Shown: positions 43,671 to 53,331, numbered from the stretch's first letter. The stretch: 64,000 nucleotides of DNA from Bradyrhizobium manausense (GCF_018131105.1 NZ_JAFCJI010000001.1:558001-622000); one strand, 5' to 3'. The notes: a model not told the origin generated them from the sequence alone. Numbers and translations are program-made.

Positions 43671-44377
43671 GCCTGCCGTGCCTGCGCTGCTTTGATGCTG
43701 GCCTCGATGACGCTGCGATCGGTATTGCCGGCCGGGTTCTGCCGTGTCGGCATTGAGGAGCGGAAGTGGACCCAGAGCTCATGGCTGACCCGTTCGAGCC
43801 GCTCGAGCTCGCCGAGCGGATCGGGATGATCGTCGGCGCGGATGTCCAGCGCCGGCCATTCCTCCTCGCAGTGAATCAGGAGCGCCGCGGACTGCTTGCC
43901 GCGCTTGTCGCCGCCAGCGGCTTCGCCCGCACGCATTGCCGCAAGCAGCCGGCGCGGGAAGGGCAGACTGTCATTGGCGATGTAGGTCTTCGCCGTCTCG
44001 GTGAGCACGTCAGCGCCTGCGAGCATGTTGCCCGCGATCGAGAAGCCGCTGCCGGCAAGATGTCCGCACCAGTCGACACAGTCCCGTCCCGTATGCGCGG
44101 CGAACGCGCCACTCGCATCCATGATGTGGATCTGGCGGCTCTCGCGCCCCTCGTCGGTTGCGAGCAGGGCGGCGAGCACGTCGTGCGCGTTCAGGCCTTC
44201 GCGGAGCAGCTTGACGCCGTCGATGCCGTAATAAGGATTGACGAAGGCCTGGGTCGCGATGGCACCGAGGCCGGCGGCGATATAGGGCACGCGCGCGCCG
44301 ACGGCGAAGAAGCGAGTCGCGACGGCAATGCCGAACTGTCCGGTGGCAGGGTCTCGCGCGATGATCGACCAGGTCAT
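43667..44377 (-). CDS. DUF1028 family protein, Ntn-hydrolase-like
   Basis: This is a 236-residue DUF1028 protein. The N-terminus M-T-W-S-I-I-A-R-D-P-A-T-G-Q-F-G-I-A-V-A-T family pattern is intact, and A-T-Q-A-F-V-N-P-Y-Y-G follows. The family has the Ntn-hydrolase fold and is often found beside peptide transporters, but its reaction is not established. It lies 9 bases after the gamma-glutamyltransferase gene and overlaps the DppD-like gene, so it probably processes a peptide or amide brought in by these importers. Confidence 0.85.
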   Translation of the reverse strand: MTWSIIARDPATGQFGIAVATRFFAVGARVPYIAAGLGAIATQAFVNPYYGIDGVKLLREGLNAHDVLAALLATDEGRESRQIHIMDASGAFAAHTGRDCVDWCGHLAGSGFSIAGNMLAGADVLTETAKTYIANDSLPFPRRLLAAMRAGEAAGGDKRGKQSAALLIHCEEEWPALDIRADDHPDPLGELERLERVSHELWVHFRSSMPTRQNPAGNTDRSVIEASIKAAQARQA

Positions 44378-44386
44378 GTGCTGCCT

Positions 44387-46192
44387 TCAGCGCCCCGCGG
44401 CGTAGCCCTGCATGCCGCGCGGATTGGCGGCGGCGCGGCGGCGCACGCCGACGCGAGAAGCCGCGGTGAGGCGGCCTTCGGACCAGTCCGGGCCGACCTC
44501 GACGATGTGCCCGCGTTCGCGCAGGTTCTCGATCGTGGCTTTCGGTACACGGTTCTCGACCACGAGCACGCCGGGGCGCGCCGTGCGCGGCCAGAACGAG
44601 ATCGGGAAGTGCTCGGAGTGCCAGGCCGGCGCATCGATGGATTCCTGGAGGTTGAGGTTGCAATGGACGTGACGCAGGAAGAACTGCGTGATCCACTGGT
44701 CCTGCTGGTCACCGCCGGGTGAGCCCCAGGCGAGGTACGGTTCACCATCGCGCAGTGCCATGGTCGGCGATAGCGTGGTGCGCGGCCGCTTGCCCGGTGC
44801 GAGAGAGCCGGGATGGTTTTCCTCCAGCCAGAACATCTGGGCACGGCTGCCGAGGCAGAAGCCGATCTCCGGAATCACGGGCGAGGATTGCAGCCAGCCG
44901 CCCGACGGTGTCGAGGACACCATGTTGCCGGCCTTGTCGATAATGTCGAAATGTACGGTGTCGCCGCGAACCTCGCCGAAGCGGCCGACTGTCGGCTCAC
45001 CCGCTCCGAGCGCGCCGACCGCTTCGCGCTGCCCTTCGGCACGGCGCAGTTTGACCACGCCGCCGAAGCCTTCGACAGCGCCGGGTACGAAATCGAGTGA
45101 TGCCTTGTCGGTGACGAGCTTGCGGCGCTGGTCGTTGTACGTATCTGACAACAGCGTCGCGATCGGGATCTCCGAGAATTTGGGATCGCCGTAAAATTTT
45201 TCGCGGTCGGCGAAAGCGAGCTTCGCGCATTCGATCTGGAGATGGATGAATTCCGGTCCGGTCGGATCAAGGCCGTCGAGCGCAAAGCCCTTCAACAGCG
45301 CGAGCTGTTGCAATGTGACCGGGCCCTGGCTCCAGACGCCGGCCTTGCAGACGGTGTAGCGGCCATAATCGTAAGTGAGGGGTGCCTCGACGGTCGGCTG
45401 CCAGCGCGCCATGTCGTCGGCGGAGAGCACGCCGCGATGCGGGGAGCCGCTGACGTCCATCACTTCCTGCGTCCGGCAGAACTTGTCGATGGCTTCGGCA
45501 ACGAAGCCTTGCGACCATGATTTCCGCGCGCGTTCGATCTCAGCGTCGCGACCGCCACCGCCGCTCTCAGCCTCGTTCAGGATCCGGGTGTAGGTCGCAG
45601 CTAACGTCTTGTTCGTGAAGATCGTGCCGGGCCTCGGCACCTCGCCGTTCGGCAGATAGACCGCGGCCGAGGTCGGCCAGTGCTTGCGAAACAGTTGTTC
45701 GACCGTCTGGATCGTGGCGCAGGCGCGCTCGACCAGCGGGTAGCCGTCGCGGGCGTAGGAGATCGCGGGCTCCAGCACGTCGCGCACGCGCATCGTTCCG
45801 TAGTCGCGCAGCAGCATCATCCAGGATTCGAAGGTGCCGGGGACGCAGGCGGCGAGCAGGCCGGTGCCGGGCACCATGTCGAGGCCTTCGCTCTTGTAGT
45901 GCGCGATGGTGGCGCGCGCGGGGGCCGGACCCTGGCCGCAGATCACCTCGGTGCGGCCGCGCTTCACGTCATGCACGATGACCGGCACGTCGCCGCCGGG
46001 ACCGTTGAGATGCGGCTCGACCACCTGAAGCGTGAAGGCGGTGGCGACGCCGGCATCGAACGCATTGCCACCCTTCTCGAGGATGCTCATGCCGACGGCG
46101 GTCGCGATCCAGTGCGTGGAAGCGACGACCCCGAACGTGCCCTCGATCTCGGGGCGCGTGGTGAAGGGATCCGGATTGACGTTACTGGCCAT
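44387..46192 (-). CDS. ggt: Gamma-glutamyltransferase family enzyme, apparently cytoplasmic
   Basis: This is a 601-residue Ntn hydrolase of the gamma-glutamyltransferase family. The self-cleavage/nucleophile threonine is expected at T412 in G-D-T-V-H-F-D-I-I-D, with G-N-M-V-S following and S-P-G-G-D near residue 500 as the glycine loop. G-G-N-A-F-D-A-G-V-A-T-A near 41-52 is the usual N-terminal hallmark. No signal peptide is visible, unlike periplasmic GGTs, so it should act after import. Related cytoplasmic members hydrolyse other amides (for example oxamate), so the true substrate may not be glutathione. It lies between two peptide-type importers. Confidence 0.88.
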   Translation of the reverse strand: MASNVNPDPFTTRPEIEGTFGVVASTHWIATAVGMSILEKGGNAFDAGVATAFTLQVVEPHLNGPGGDVPVIVHDVKRGRTEVICGQGPAPARATIAHYKSEGLDMVPGTGLLAACVPGTFESWMMLLRDYGTMRVRDVLEPAISYARDGYPLVERACATIQTVEQLFRKHWPTSAAVYLPNGEVPRPGTIFTNKTLAATYTRILNEAESGGGGRDAEIERARKSWSQGFVAEAIDKFCRTQEVMDVSGSPHRGVLSADDMARWQPTVEAPLTYDYGRYTVCKAGVWSQGPVTLQQLALLKGFALDGLDPTGPEFIHLQIECAKLAFADREKFYGDPKFSEIPIATLLSDTYNDQRRKLVTDKASLDFVPGAVEGFGGVVKLRRAEGQREAVGALGAGEPTVGRFGEVRGDTVHFDIIDKAGNMVSSTPSGGWLQSSPVIPEIGFCLGSRAQMFWLEENHPGSLAPGKRPRTTLSPTMALRDGEPYLAWGSPGGDQQDQWITQFFLRHVHCNLNLQESIDAPAWHSEHFPISFWPRTARPGVLVVENRVPKATIENLRERGHIVEVGPDWSEGRLTAASRVGVRRRAAANPRGMQGYAAGR

Positions 46193-46273
46193 GGGCTACC
46201 TCATTTGCGGCGCGCGCAATTGAACACAGGCGATGCCGTGCCGCCAATGCGCCAATAGCATGGCACGCGCGCG

Positions 46274-47263
46274 TTACGCCGGGACCGGCGCGGTGTTGAC
46301 CGCGTGGCAGGCGACGCCGTCGATCAGTTTTGGAACTTCCTTGCGGCAGAGGTCGAACGCCAGCGGGCAGCGCGGGTTGAAGGCGCAGCCGGGCGGCGGA
46401 TTGATCGGGTTCGGAATCTCGCCCTTCACAGGAATGCGCTGGCGGCCGCTCATGGCAAGATCGGGCACGGCGCCCAGCAGCATCTTGGTGTAGGGCATGC
46501 GAGGGCGGGCAAACAGCTCGCGTCCTTCCGCGATCTCGACGATCCGGCCGAGATACATCACGCCGACCCGGCTCGCCATGTGGCGGACCACGGCGAGGTT
46601 GTGGCTGATGAACATGTAAGTCAGGCCGAACTTGTCCTGGAGGTCGCGCATCAGGTTCAGGATCTGCGCCTGAACCGAGACGTCGAGCGCAGAGGTCGGC
46701 TCGTCGCAGACGATGAACTCGGCGTCGGATGCAAGCGCCCGTGCGATCGCGATGCGCTGACGCTGGCCACCCGAGAACTCGTGCGGGAATTTCAACCGAT
46801 CGTCGGGGTGCAGGCCGACAAGGCTGAGCAGTTCGCCGACGCGAGCCTGGATGTCGCGCTCGCCCTGGATCAGGTCGAAGGCGCGGATCGGTTCGGAGAT
46901 GATGGCGTCAACCCGGAACCGCGGGTTCAGGCTCGCATAGGGATCCTGGAAGATCATCTGGATGCGCCGGCGCAGCTTGCGTCGCGCTTGCGCCTGCCGT
47001 GGATCGGTCATGGAGACGCCGTCGATCAGGACGTCGCCGGCGCTCGGTGGCAACAGACCGACCACCATTCGCGCCACCGTGGTTTTGCCCGAGCCGGACT
47101 CGCCGACCAGCGCAAAGGTCTCGCCCTTCCTGATGTCGAAGGTGACACCGTCGACGGCCTTGAGATATTCGAGGTGGCCGCCCTCGAGCACACGGTTGAG
47201 CCAGGGTTTTGAGACGTCGAATACGCGGCGCAGATTGGTGGCCTGGACAAAAGGCGTGCTCAT
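46274..47263 (-). CDS. Peptide-type ABC transporter ATP-binding protein (DppF-like), system 2
   Basis: This is a 329-residue ATPase with Walker A G-E-S-G-S-G-K-T-T, signature F-S-G-G-Q-R-Q-R and Walker B F-I-V-C-D-E-P-T-S-A-L-D, ending in the N-P-R-C-P-L-A oligopeptide tail. Its start overlaps the stop of the DppD-like gene (ATGA). An 81-base gap separates it from the gamma-glutamyltransferase gene, the largest gap but one in the run. Confidence 0.93.
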   Translation of the reverse strand: MSTPFVQATNLRRVFDVSKPWLNRVLEGGHLEYLKAVDGVTFDIRKGETFALVGESGSGKTTVARMVVGLLPPSAGDVLIDGVSMTDPRQAQARRKLRRRIQMIFQDPYASLNPRFRVDAIISEPIRAFDLIQGERDIQARVGELLSLVGLHPDDRLKFPHEFSGGQRQRIAIARALASDAEFIVCDEPTSALDVSVQAQILNLMRDLQDKFGLTYMFISHNLAVVRHMASRVGVMYLGRIVEIAEGRELFARPRMPYTKMLLGAVPDLAMSGRQRIPVKGEIPNPINPPPGCAFNPRCPLAFDLCRKEVPKLIDGVACHAVNTAPVPA

Positions 47264-48246
47264 GCCGCTGTCTCCGCCGGCGCCGTATCATAGAGATGGC
47301 AAGCAACTGATTGCGTGCCGCGCGACAGGGGCTCCGGCCGGTCCACCCGGCAGCGGTCGAAGGCGGAGGCGCAACGCGGGTTGAATGAGCAGCCGGGCGG
47401 AATCGCCGACAGCCGCGGCATCGAGCCTGGAATCTGCACCAGGCGCTTGTCGTCGCCCGCAAGCGTCGGGATCGCGCCCATCAGGCCCTTGGCATAGGGA
47501 TGTAGCGGGTTCCTGACGACGTCCTGCACCGGGCCGATCTCGGCGACGCGGCCGGCATACATCACCGCGACGCGGTCGGAGGTTTCTGCGATCACGCCCA
47601 TGTCGTGGGTCACCAGCATCACGGCGGTGCCGTGGTCGCGCCCGAGCCGCTTGATCAGGGAGATGATCTGCGCCTGCACGGAGACGTCGAGCGCGGTGGT
47701 CGGCTCGTCTGCGATGATGAGCTCCGGCTCGGCACAGATCGCGAGCGCAATCACCACGCGCTGGCGCATACCGCCGGAGAATTCGTGGGGATAACCGTCA
47801 ATGCGCTTTTCCGGCGCGGGAATGCCGACTTCGGCCAGCAGGTCGATGGCGCGGCGGCGCGCGGCCTGTTCGGAGAGATTGAGGTGGGTCCGGATCGTCT
47901 CCACGATCTGGTCGCCGACCTTGTACAGCGGATTGAGCGACGTCAGCGGATCCTGGAAGATCATGCCGATCCGCTTGCCGCGAATGCGGCGCATCTCTTC
48001 GGGCGGCAGATTGTCGATGCGCAGGCCGGCGAGGCGAATCTCGCCGCCGGCGATACGGCCGGGCGGATCGATCAGCCCGATCACAGAAAGCCCGGTGACG
48101 GATTTGCCGGCGCCGGATTCGCCGACCACGCCCAGCACTTCGCCCTTGGCGATGTCGAAGGAGACGCCGTCGATGGCGCGCAGCGTGCCGCGGCGGGAGG
48201 CGAACTCGACCTGGAGATTGCGGACAGAGAGAACGGGCTCGGTCAT
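47260..48246 (-). CDS. Peptide-type ABC transporter ATP-binding protein (DppD-like), system 2
   Basis: This is a 328-residue ATPase with Walker A G-E-S-G-A-G-K-S-V, signature F-S-G-G-M-R-Q-R and Walker [13 protein letters not shown], plus the C-terminal N-P-R-C-A tail. It follows the DppC-like gene by 13 bases and overlaps the DppF-like gene. It is the second DppD in the run and is clearly different in sequence from the one at 42681, so the two systems are paralogues and not a recent duplication. Confidence 0.93.
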   Translation of the reverse strand: MTEPVLSVRNLQVEFASRRGTLRAIDGVSFDIAKGEVLGVVGESGAGKSVTGLSVIGLIDPPGRIAGGEIRLAGLRIDNLPPEEMRRIRGKRIGMIFQDPLTSLNPLYKVGDQIVETIRTHLNLSEQAARRRAIDLLAEVGIPAPEKRIDGYPHEFSGGMRQRVVIALAICAEPELIIADEPTTALDVSVQAQIISLIKRLGRDHGTAVMLVTHDMGVIAETSDRVAVMYAGRVAEIGPVQDVVRNPLHPYAKGLMGAIPTLAGDDKRLVQIPGSMPRLSAIPPGCSFNPRCASAFDRCRVDRPEPLSRGTQSVACHLYDTAPAETAA

Positions 48247-48259
48247 GAACGCTGCATAC

Positions 48260-49222
48260 TCATCGGAGTTTGGGGTTGAGTGCGTCGCGCAACCAGTCGC
48301 CGAGCAGGTTGATCGACAGGATCAGCGCCGCCAATGCGATGCCGGGGAATGCGACGATCCACCATTCGCCTGCGAACAGATAGCCGTTGCCGATGCGGAT
48401 CAGCGTGCCGAGCGACGGCATGGTCTCGGGCATGCCCGAGCCCAGGAACGACAGCGTTGCCTCGGTGATGATAGCGAGCGCGAGATTGATGGTGGCGATG
48501 ACGAGGATCGGTCCCGTGGTATTCGGCAACACGTGGCGCAGCATGATCACCGGAGCGGGCAGGCCGATCAATTGGGCGGCTGCGACATAATCCTTGTTCT
48601 TCTCGACCAGGACCGAGCCACGCACCGTGCGCGCGTACTGCACCCAGAAGCTCAGGCCGATCGCGAAGACCAGGACCGCCAGCATGCTCATCTCGTCGAG
48701 CCTGTTGCCGAAGACCGATTTGGCGACGCCGTTGATCAGAAGCGCGATTAGGATCGCCGGAAAGGAAAGTTGCACGTCGGCGACGCGCATGATCAGTCCG
48801 TCGACGGCGCCGCCGAAATAGCCGGCCGTCAGCCCGAGCAGGATGCCGAGCGCACCGGACAAGACGACACCGAGCACGCCGACGAGCAGAGAGATACGCA
48901 GGCCGTAGAGGATCGCGGACAGCACGTCCCGGCCCTGTTCGTCGGTGCCGAGCAGGAACGGGCTCTGGCCATCGGCGGTCCAGAGCGGCGAGATGCGCGA
49001 ATTCATCAGCTGGAGCTGCGCCGGGTCGAACGGATTTTGCACCGACAGCACCGAGGCAAAGATCGCGACCAGGAAGAACAGCAGCGTCACCGCCGCCGCG
49101 ATCATGGTGATCTTGGAGCGGCGGAACGAATAGAACAGGTCGCTGTCGAGCGCGCGTCTGAACCAGCCTGGTGCGGTCGCAGCGCGCTTCTCGGTGGGAT
49201 GCGGAACGACGGCCTCGCTCAT
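48260..49222 (-). CDS. Peptide-type ABC transporter permease (DppC-like), system 2
   Basis: This is a 320-residue permease with a 45-residue cytoplasmic leader, one membrane segment, then a periplasmic loop with L-L-G-T-D-E-Q-G-R-D and the five-segment transport domain. The ATG at 49222 lies one base after the DppB-like stop; an ATG at 49285 in frame would run inside the previous gene and is not preferred. It is the partner of the DppB-like subunit of system 2. Confidence 0.92.
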   Translation of the reverse strand: MSEAVVPHPTEKRAATAPGWFRRALDSDLFYSFRRSKITMIAAAVTLLFFLVAIFASVLSVQNPFDPAQLQLMNSRISPLWTADGQSPFLLGTDEQGRDVLSAILYGLRISLLVGVLGVVLSGALGILLGLTAGYFGGAVDGLIMRVADVQLSFPAILIALLINGVAKSVFGNRLDEMSMLAVLVFAIGLSFWVQYARTVRGSVLVEKNKDYVAAAQLIGLPAPVIMLRHVLPNTTGPILVIATINLALAIITEATLSFLGSGMPETMPSLGTLIRIGNGYLFAGEWWIVAFPGIALAALILSINLLGDWLRDALNPKLR

Positions 49223-49223
49223 A

Positions 49224-50204
49224 TCAGTGCGCCCGGCTGACCGTCGAACGCAGCCGCGGATCGACGATGGTGTAGAGGATATCAACCACGAGGTTGATGG
49301 TGACGAAGATCAAGGACACCATCATCAGATAGGCCGCCATGATCGGGATATCGACGTTCTGGACGGCCTGCACGAACAGCAGCCCCATGCCCGGCCACTG
49401 GAATACGGTCTCGGTGATGATGGCGAAAGCAATGACCGAGCCGAATTGCAGGCCGGCGACGGTGATGACGGGAACCAGCGTGTTGCGCAGCGCATGGCCG
49501 AAATGGATCGCCCGCGTGGTGAGCCCACGGGCGCGGGCGAAGCGGATGTAGTCGGTGCGCATGACCTCGAGCATTTCCGCGCGGACGAGACGCATGATCA
49601 GCGTCATCTGGAACAGGCCAAGCGTGATCGATGGCATGATCAGCGCTTTCAAGCCAGACAGTGTCAGAAGGCCTGTCGTCCACCAGCCGATATGCACGAC
49701 GTCGCCGCGACCAAACGAGGGCAGCCAGCCAAGCGTCACCGAGAACAGGTAGATCATGAGGATGCCGATCAGGAAGGTCGGCATCGAAATACCGATCAGC
49801 GAGACAGCCTGGAATATGTGCGTGAGCCAGCTATCGCGGCGCAGAGCCGAATAGACCCCCATCAGGATGCCGCTGATCATCGCGAAGATGGTGGCGCAGA
49901 TCGCGAGCTCCAGCGTCGCGGGCATCCGCTCCATAAGCAAATTGGTGACCGGCAGGCGGAACTGGTAGGACACGCCGAACTTGAATTGGGCGGCGTTGCC
50001 GACATAGCGGCCGAACTGCACGATCACGGGATCGTCGAGGCCCAACGATTTGCGGATCGCTGCGCGTTCGGCGCCCGACGTGTCCATTCCGACCATCTGG
50101 CTGACGGGATCGCCGGCAAAGCGAAACATCGAGAACGCGATGACCCCTACGGCGATCATGACGCCGACGGCCTGGATGGCCCGGCGCAGTGTGAAAGCGA
50201 GCAT
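49224..50204 (-). CDS. Peptide-type ABC transporter permease (DppB-like), system 2
   Basis: This is a 326-residue permease with six hydrophobic segments, the R-R-A-I-Q-A-V-G-V N-terminus and the coupling element F-A-R-A-R-G-L-T near residue 225. It lies 101 bases after the binding-protein gene, and a perfect 12-base-pair hairpin occupies that gap. It should form the channel with the DppC-like subunit. Confidence 0.93.
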   Translation of the reverse strand: MLAFTLRRAIQAVGVMIAVGVIAFSMFRFAGDPVSQMVGMDTSGAERAAIRKSLGLDDPVIVQFGRYVGNAAQFKFGVSYQFRLPVTNLLMERMPATLELAICATIFAMISGILMGVYSALRRDSWLTHIFQAVSLIGISMPTFLIGILMIYLFSVTLGWLPSFGRGDVVHIGWWTTGLLTLSGLKALIMPSITLGLFQMTLIMRLVRAEMLEVMRTDYIRFARARGLTTRAIHFGHALRNTLVPVITVAGLQFGSVIAFAIITETVFQWPGMGLLFVQAVQNVDIPIMAAYLMMVSLIFVTINLVVDILYTIVDPRLRSTVSRAH

Positions 50205-50260
50205 CTGTTCCTTTCACATCTCTTCAGCAGCACGCATCATCGCGTTAGCCCGAAACAGCA

Positions 50261-50288
50261 AGTCCCGGAAGCCAGAGCTTCCGGGACT
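50261..50288 (-). other. Intercistronic RNA hairpin after the binding-protein gene
   Basis: AGTCCCGGAAGC at 50261-50272 and GCTTCCGGGACT at 50277-50288 are exact complements with a four-base loop. No T-run follows on the minus strand, so it is not a classical terminator. It starts 18 bases after the binding-protein stop. Such hairpins commonly protect the upstream message and give the binding protein in excess of the membrane subunits. Confidence 0.8.
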
Positions 50289-50305
50289 CCACAAGATGTC
50301 GACAC

Positions 50306-51904
50306 CTACTCGTCCTGCTTGGTCGCCCAGTAGAGCAGGACCTGGTTGTCCGCGCGCTGGGTCAGCTTCACCTTTTTCGAGACGCCCCAGGCGAGCGCCT
50401 GCTGGTGCAGCGGGATATAGGCCCAGTCCTTCATCGAGATCTCGAAAGCCTGCTTGATCAGGAGATCGCGCTTGGCCGTATCGGATTCCACGAGAACCTT
50501 GTCGGCGAGTTCGTCGAACTGCTTGTTGCAGTAGCCGGCGAGATTGGCTTCGCCGCGGTTGGGATCCTTGGGATCATCCCGGCAGCCCATGATGTCGTGT
50601 AGCACGTTCTGGGCGTCGAGCGTATCCGGGGTCCAGCCCAGCATGAACAACGAGGTCTTGTAGCCGCCGGGCTTCAGCACCTTGGCGAAATACTGGGCCT
50701 TGGGCTGCGCCAGCAGGTCCACCTTGATGTTGATGCGGGCGAGCATCCCGACGATGGCCTGACAGATCGCGGCGTCATTGACGTAACGATCGTTCGGGCA
50801 GTCCATCGTCACTTCGAAACCGTCGGCATAGCCGGCATCTGCCAGGAGCTTCTTGGCGGCGTCAGGGTCGAATTTCGGCCGGGTGATATCCTTCGAGGAG
50901 AAGATCTCCGGTGCGACCATCAATGCGGACGGCGTGGACAGCCCGCGCATGACCCGGTTCTTGATCAGATCGACGTCGATCGCCCGGTAAACGGCCTCGC
51001 GGACGCGAACGTCCTTGAACGGGTTCTTGCCCTTGACGTTGGAGTACAGGAGTTCGTCGCGCGCCTGATCCATGCCGACGAAAATGGTGCGGAGCTCGGG
51101 TCCCGTCAGCACTGTGGCGTTGGGGCTCGCCTTGACGCGCTCGATGTCCTGGACCGGAACCGGCTCGATCACGTCGACTTCGCCCGACAACAGCGCCGCG
51201 ACACGAGTGGCCGGGTTTGCGATCGGCGTGAAGATGATCTCTTTCAGATTATGCTCCGGCTTGCGCCACCAGTTCGGGTTGACCTTGAAGACGGTCCTCA
51301 CGCCCGGCTGATGGCTCTCGATCATGAAGGGACCGGTGCCGTTTTCATGGAGCGAGGCATAGCTTGGAGTCGTCGCGGCAGCGGGCGTCGGTGCCACCGC
51401 ATCGTTCGCCTCTGCCCATTTCTTGTCCATGATGTACCACGTCGCCCACAGCGCGGTCAGGATGGGATTGGGCGAGGTGAGAATGAAATCGACGGTGTAA
51501 TCGTCGACCTTGACGACCTTGGCATCGGCAGGGAGGCGGCTCAGAAAATTCGAGCCCTGAGCCCGCACGCGGTTAGCCGAGAACACCACGTCATCGGCGG
51601 TGAAGGGGTCACCGTTGTGGAATTTCACGCCCTTGCGCAGGTGAAAGCGCCAGCGCGTCGGCTCCGGCGTCTCCCAGCTTTCGGCGAGCGCCGGGATGAT
51701 CTTCAGATCCTTCCCGCGGGCCACCAGGCCTTCATAGACATGGCCGAGATGCGCACTGGTGGTCGACTCGTTCAGGGTGTAGGGGTCGAGCGATTTCAGC
51801 TCACCCTGGTTGGCGTAGCGCAGCGTCTGGCTCGAGGCCGGCGACACCGCCAACGCAAGCGCACCGGCGAGCGTCGCCGCAAACAGACTTCGTCCGACTG
51901 ACAT
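50306..51904 (-). CDS. Peptide-type ABC transporter substrate-binding protein, system 2
   Basis: This is a 532-residue periplasmic protein of the DppA/GsiB class. The signal peptide ends near P-A-S-S-Q, and the mature protein begins T-L-R-Y-A-N-Q-G-E-L-K-S-L-D-P-Y. The V-K-F-H-N-G-D-P-F element is present. The ATG at 51904 has GGAGAGGG before it; an upstream in-frame ATG at 52225 has no ribosome site and would hide the signal peptide. It is the first gene of a 12-gene minus-strand run that ends at 38204. Confidence 0.93.
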   Translation of the reverse strand: MSVGRSLFAATLAGALALAVSPASSQTLRYANQGELKSLDPYTLNESTTSAHLGHVYEGLVARGKDLKIIPALAESWETPEPTRWRFHLRKGVKFHNGDPFTADDVVFSANRVRAQGSNFLSRLPADAKVVKVDDYTVDFILTSPNPILTALWATWYIMDKKWAEANDAVAPTPAAATTPSYASLHENGTGPFMIESHQPGVRTVFKVNPNWWRKPEHNLKEIIFTPIANPATRVAALLSGEVDVIEPVPVQDIERVKASPNATVLTGPELRTIFVGMDQARDELLYSNVKGKNPFKDVRVREAVYRAIDVDLIKNRVMRGLSTPSALMVAPEIFSSKDITRPKFDPDAAKKLLADAGYADGFEVTMDCPNDRYVNDAAICQAIVGMLARINIKVDLLAQPKAQYFAKVLKPGGYKTSLFMLGWTPDTLDAQNVLHDIMGCRDDPKDPNRGEANLAGYCNKQFDELADKVLVESDTAKRDLLIKQAFEISMKDWAYIPLHQQALAWGVSKKVKLTQRADNQVLLYWATKQDE

Positions 51905-52273
51905 TCTTGACCCTCTCCACTCGCCCGCTCCGTGATTTTTGATTGTTCGGCGGGGTTGATCGATCCATGTTGCCCAGAGTTCTCGACCCGTGCAAGCGCC
52001 ATTCCAGCAAGGAACGCGCCAAGTTGCACCGCTGTGCAGCAATGCTGACCAACAATTTATGGGCGAACGGCGCGCGGGCGACATTGAACTTTCGACCGGT
52101 GAGGCCTCGAAAATGAGGGTGGAAGCGCCCGGCGGCGCTCGTGCTGACGATTCGATTGACCATATGCGCCGATTGCGGAAGCCGGCGTTCGCCCCCCGGC
52201 TCAGGTCGCTTGCGTCGCACACCAAGTCGCGGCGATACTGTGTGACGCCGCTCGAATCTCATCCGGAGGGGAC
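51905..52273. other. Divergent intergenic region, 369 bases
   Basis: This gap must hold the promoters of the peptide-importer operon (minus) and of the DUF6489-lipase genes (plus). GGAGGGG at 52265-52271 is the ribosome site of the latter. A TTGACC at 52155-52160 is a possible -35 with no clear -10. I see no conserved RNA, repeat or gene here. Confidence 0.5.
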
Positions 52274-52531
52274 ATGAAAGTAAATATCGAAATTGACTGC
52301 ACCCCCCTCGAAGCCCGCCAGTTCTTCGGATTGCCTGATGTGGCGCCGATGCAGACCGCGGTGATGGACAAGCTGCAGCAGCAGGTCCTGAGCAACATCG
52401 AGAAGGTCTCGCCGGAATCGCTGATCCAGAGCTGGTTCACCTTCGATCCGAAGCTGGCGGAGCGGTTTCAGGACATGTTCGTGACCATGGCCGGTCTCGG
52501 CAGCCCGCGTAGCGGCGACAAGAACAAATAA
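52274..52531 (+). CDS. DUF6489 family small protein
   Basis: This is an 85-residue soluble protein of the DUF6489 family common in alphaproteobacteria. It has an acidic helical middle (A-P-M-Q-T-A-V-M-D-K-L-Q-Q-Q) and the conserved C-T-P-L-E-A-R-Q-F-F-G-L-P-D start. It resembles small phasin-like or granule-associated proteins in its T-P-x-E-x-R-x-F-x-G-x-P-D pattern and composition, which is only a suggestion. GGAGGGG precedes the ATG. Its stop shares a base with the start of the lipase-like gene, so the two are coupled. Confidence 0.8.
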   Translation: MKVNIEIDCTPLEARQFFGLPDVAPMQTAVMDKLQQQVLSNIEKVSPESLIQSWFTFDPKLAERFQDMFVTMAGLGSPRSGDKNK

Positions 52532-53331
52532 TGCCTGATACGCGCGACGGGGCGCCAGGCTCTGGCCGGCTTCGTCCACCGGCCCTTGGGCTGCTGCTCG
52601 CGGAGGTGCGCGGCCTGCTCGAATTCAACACCAGCATCCTGCTGTCACCGCTGCTGATGCGCGCGCCCAGGGGCGACGGCCATCCGGTGCTGGCGCTGCC
52701 GGGTTTTCTCGCCAGCGATCTCTCGATGGCGCCGATGCGGCGCTATCTCGCCGAGCTCGGCTATGAGGCGCATGCCTGGCGGATGGGCCGCAATCTTGGT
52801 GGGATGGCGCGGATGCGGGAAGCCTTGCGCGCCCGTCTCGCCGAGATCCACGCTGCAAGCGGACGGAAGGTGAGCCTGGTCGGATGGAGCCTCGGCGGAG
52901 TCTATGCCCGCGATCTCGCACTCCAGGCGCCCGACATGGTCCGCTCCGTCATCACGCTCGGCAGCCCCTTTGCCAACGATGTGCGGGCGACCAATGCGAC
53001 GGCGCTCTACGAGACGCTGTCAGGCGAGCGTGTCGAGGATTTTGCCGAACTGCGTGAGGCGATTGCCGGCGATCTCAAGGTGCCGGCGACATCGATCTAT
53101 TCTCGCACCGACGGCGTCGTGAACTGGCAGACCTGCCTGTTGCACCCGTCCGACCGTGCAGAGAACATCGAGGTGCATTTCGCAAGCCACATCGGGCTCG
53201 GGGTGAACGCAGCCGCGCTGTGGGCCGTGGCGGATCGCCTGGCACAACCGGAAGGGGAGTTCTGGCCATTTGACCGGGCAGGGCCGTTTGCCATTGCATA
53301 TGCCCCGCCGGAACAGGCAGTATCGGCCTGA
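52531..53331 (+). CDS. Alpha/beta hydrolase, lipase/esterase-like
   Basis: This is a 266-residue alpha/beta hydrolase. The nucleophile S120 lies in V-G-W-S-L-G-G, with an Asp in S-R-T-D-G-V-V and a His in A-S-H-I-G-L-G as the rest of the triad. L-P-G-F near residue 56 would form the oxyanion hole. The layout is like bacterial triacylglycerol lipases. It is translated with DUF6489 and followed by the WS/DGAT gene, so turnover of stored neutral lipid is a reasonable role. Confidence 0.85.
   Translation: MPDTRDGAPGSGRLRPPALGLLLAEVRGLLEFNTSILLSPLLMRAPRGDGHPVLALPGFLASDLSMAPMRRYLAELGYEAHAWRMGRNLGGMARMREALRARLAEIHAASGRKVSLVGWSLGGVYARDLALQAPDMVRSVITLGSPFANDVRATNATALYETLSGERVEDFAELREAIAGDLKVPATSIYSRTDGVVNWQTCLLHPSDRAENIEVHFASHIGLGVNAAALWAVADRLAQPEGEFWPFDRAGPFAIAYAPPEQAVSA

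Noticed and set aside
50261..50288. Rho-independent terminator inside the peptide-importer operon
   Set aside because: The stem is perfect but no T-run follows on the minus strand, so a stabilising hairpin is more likely.
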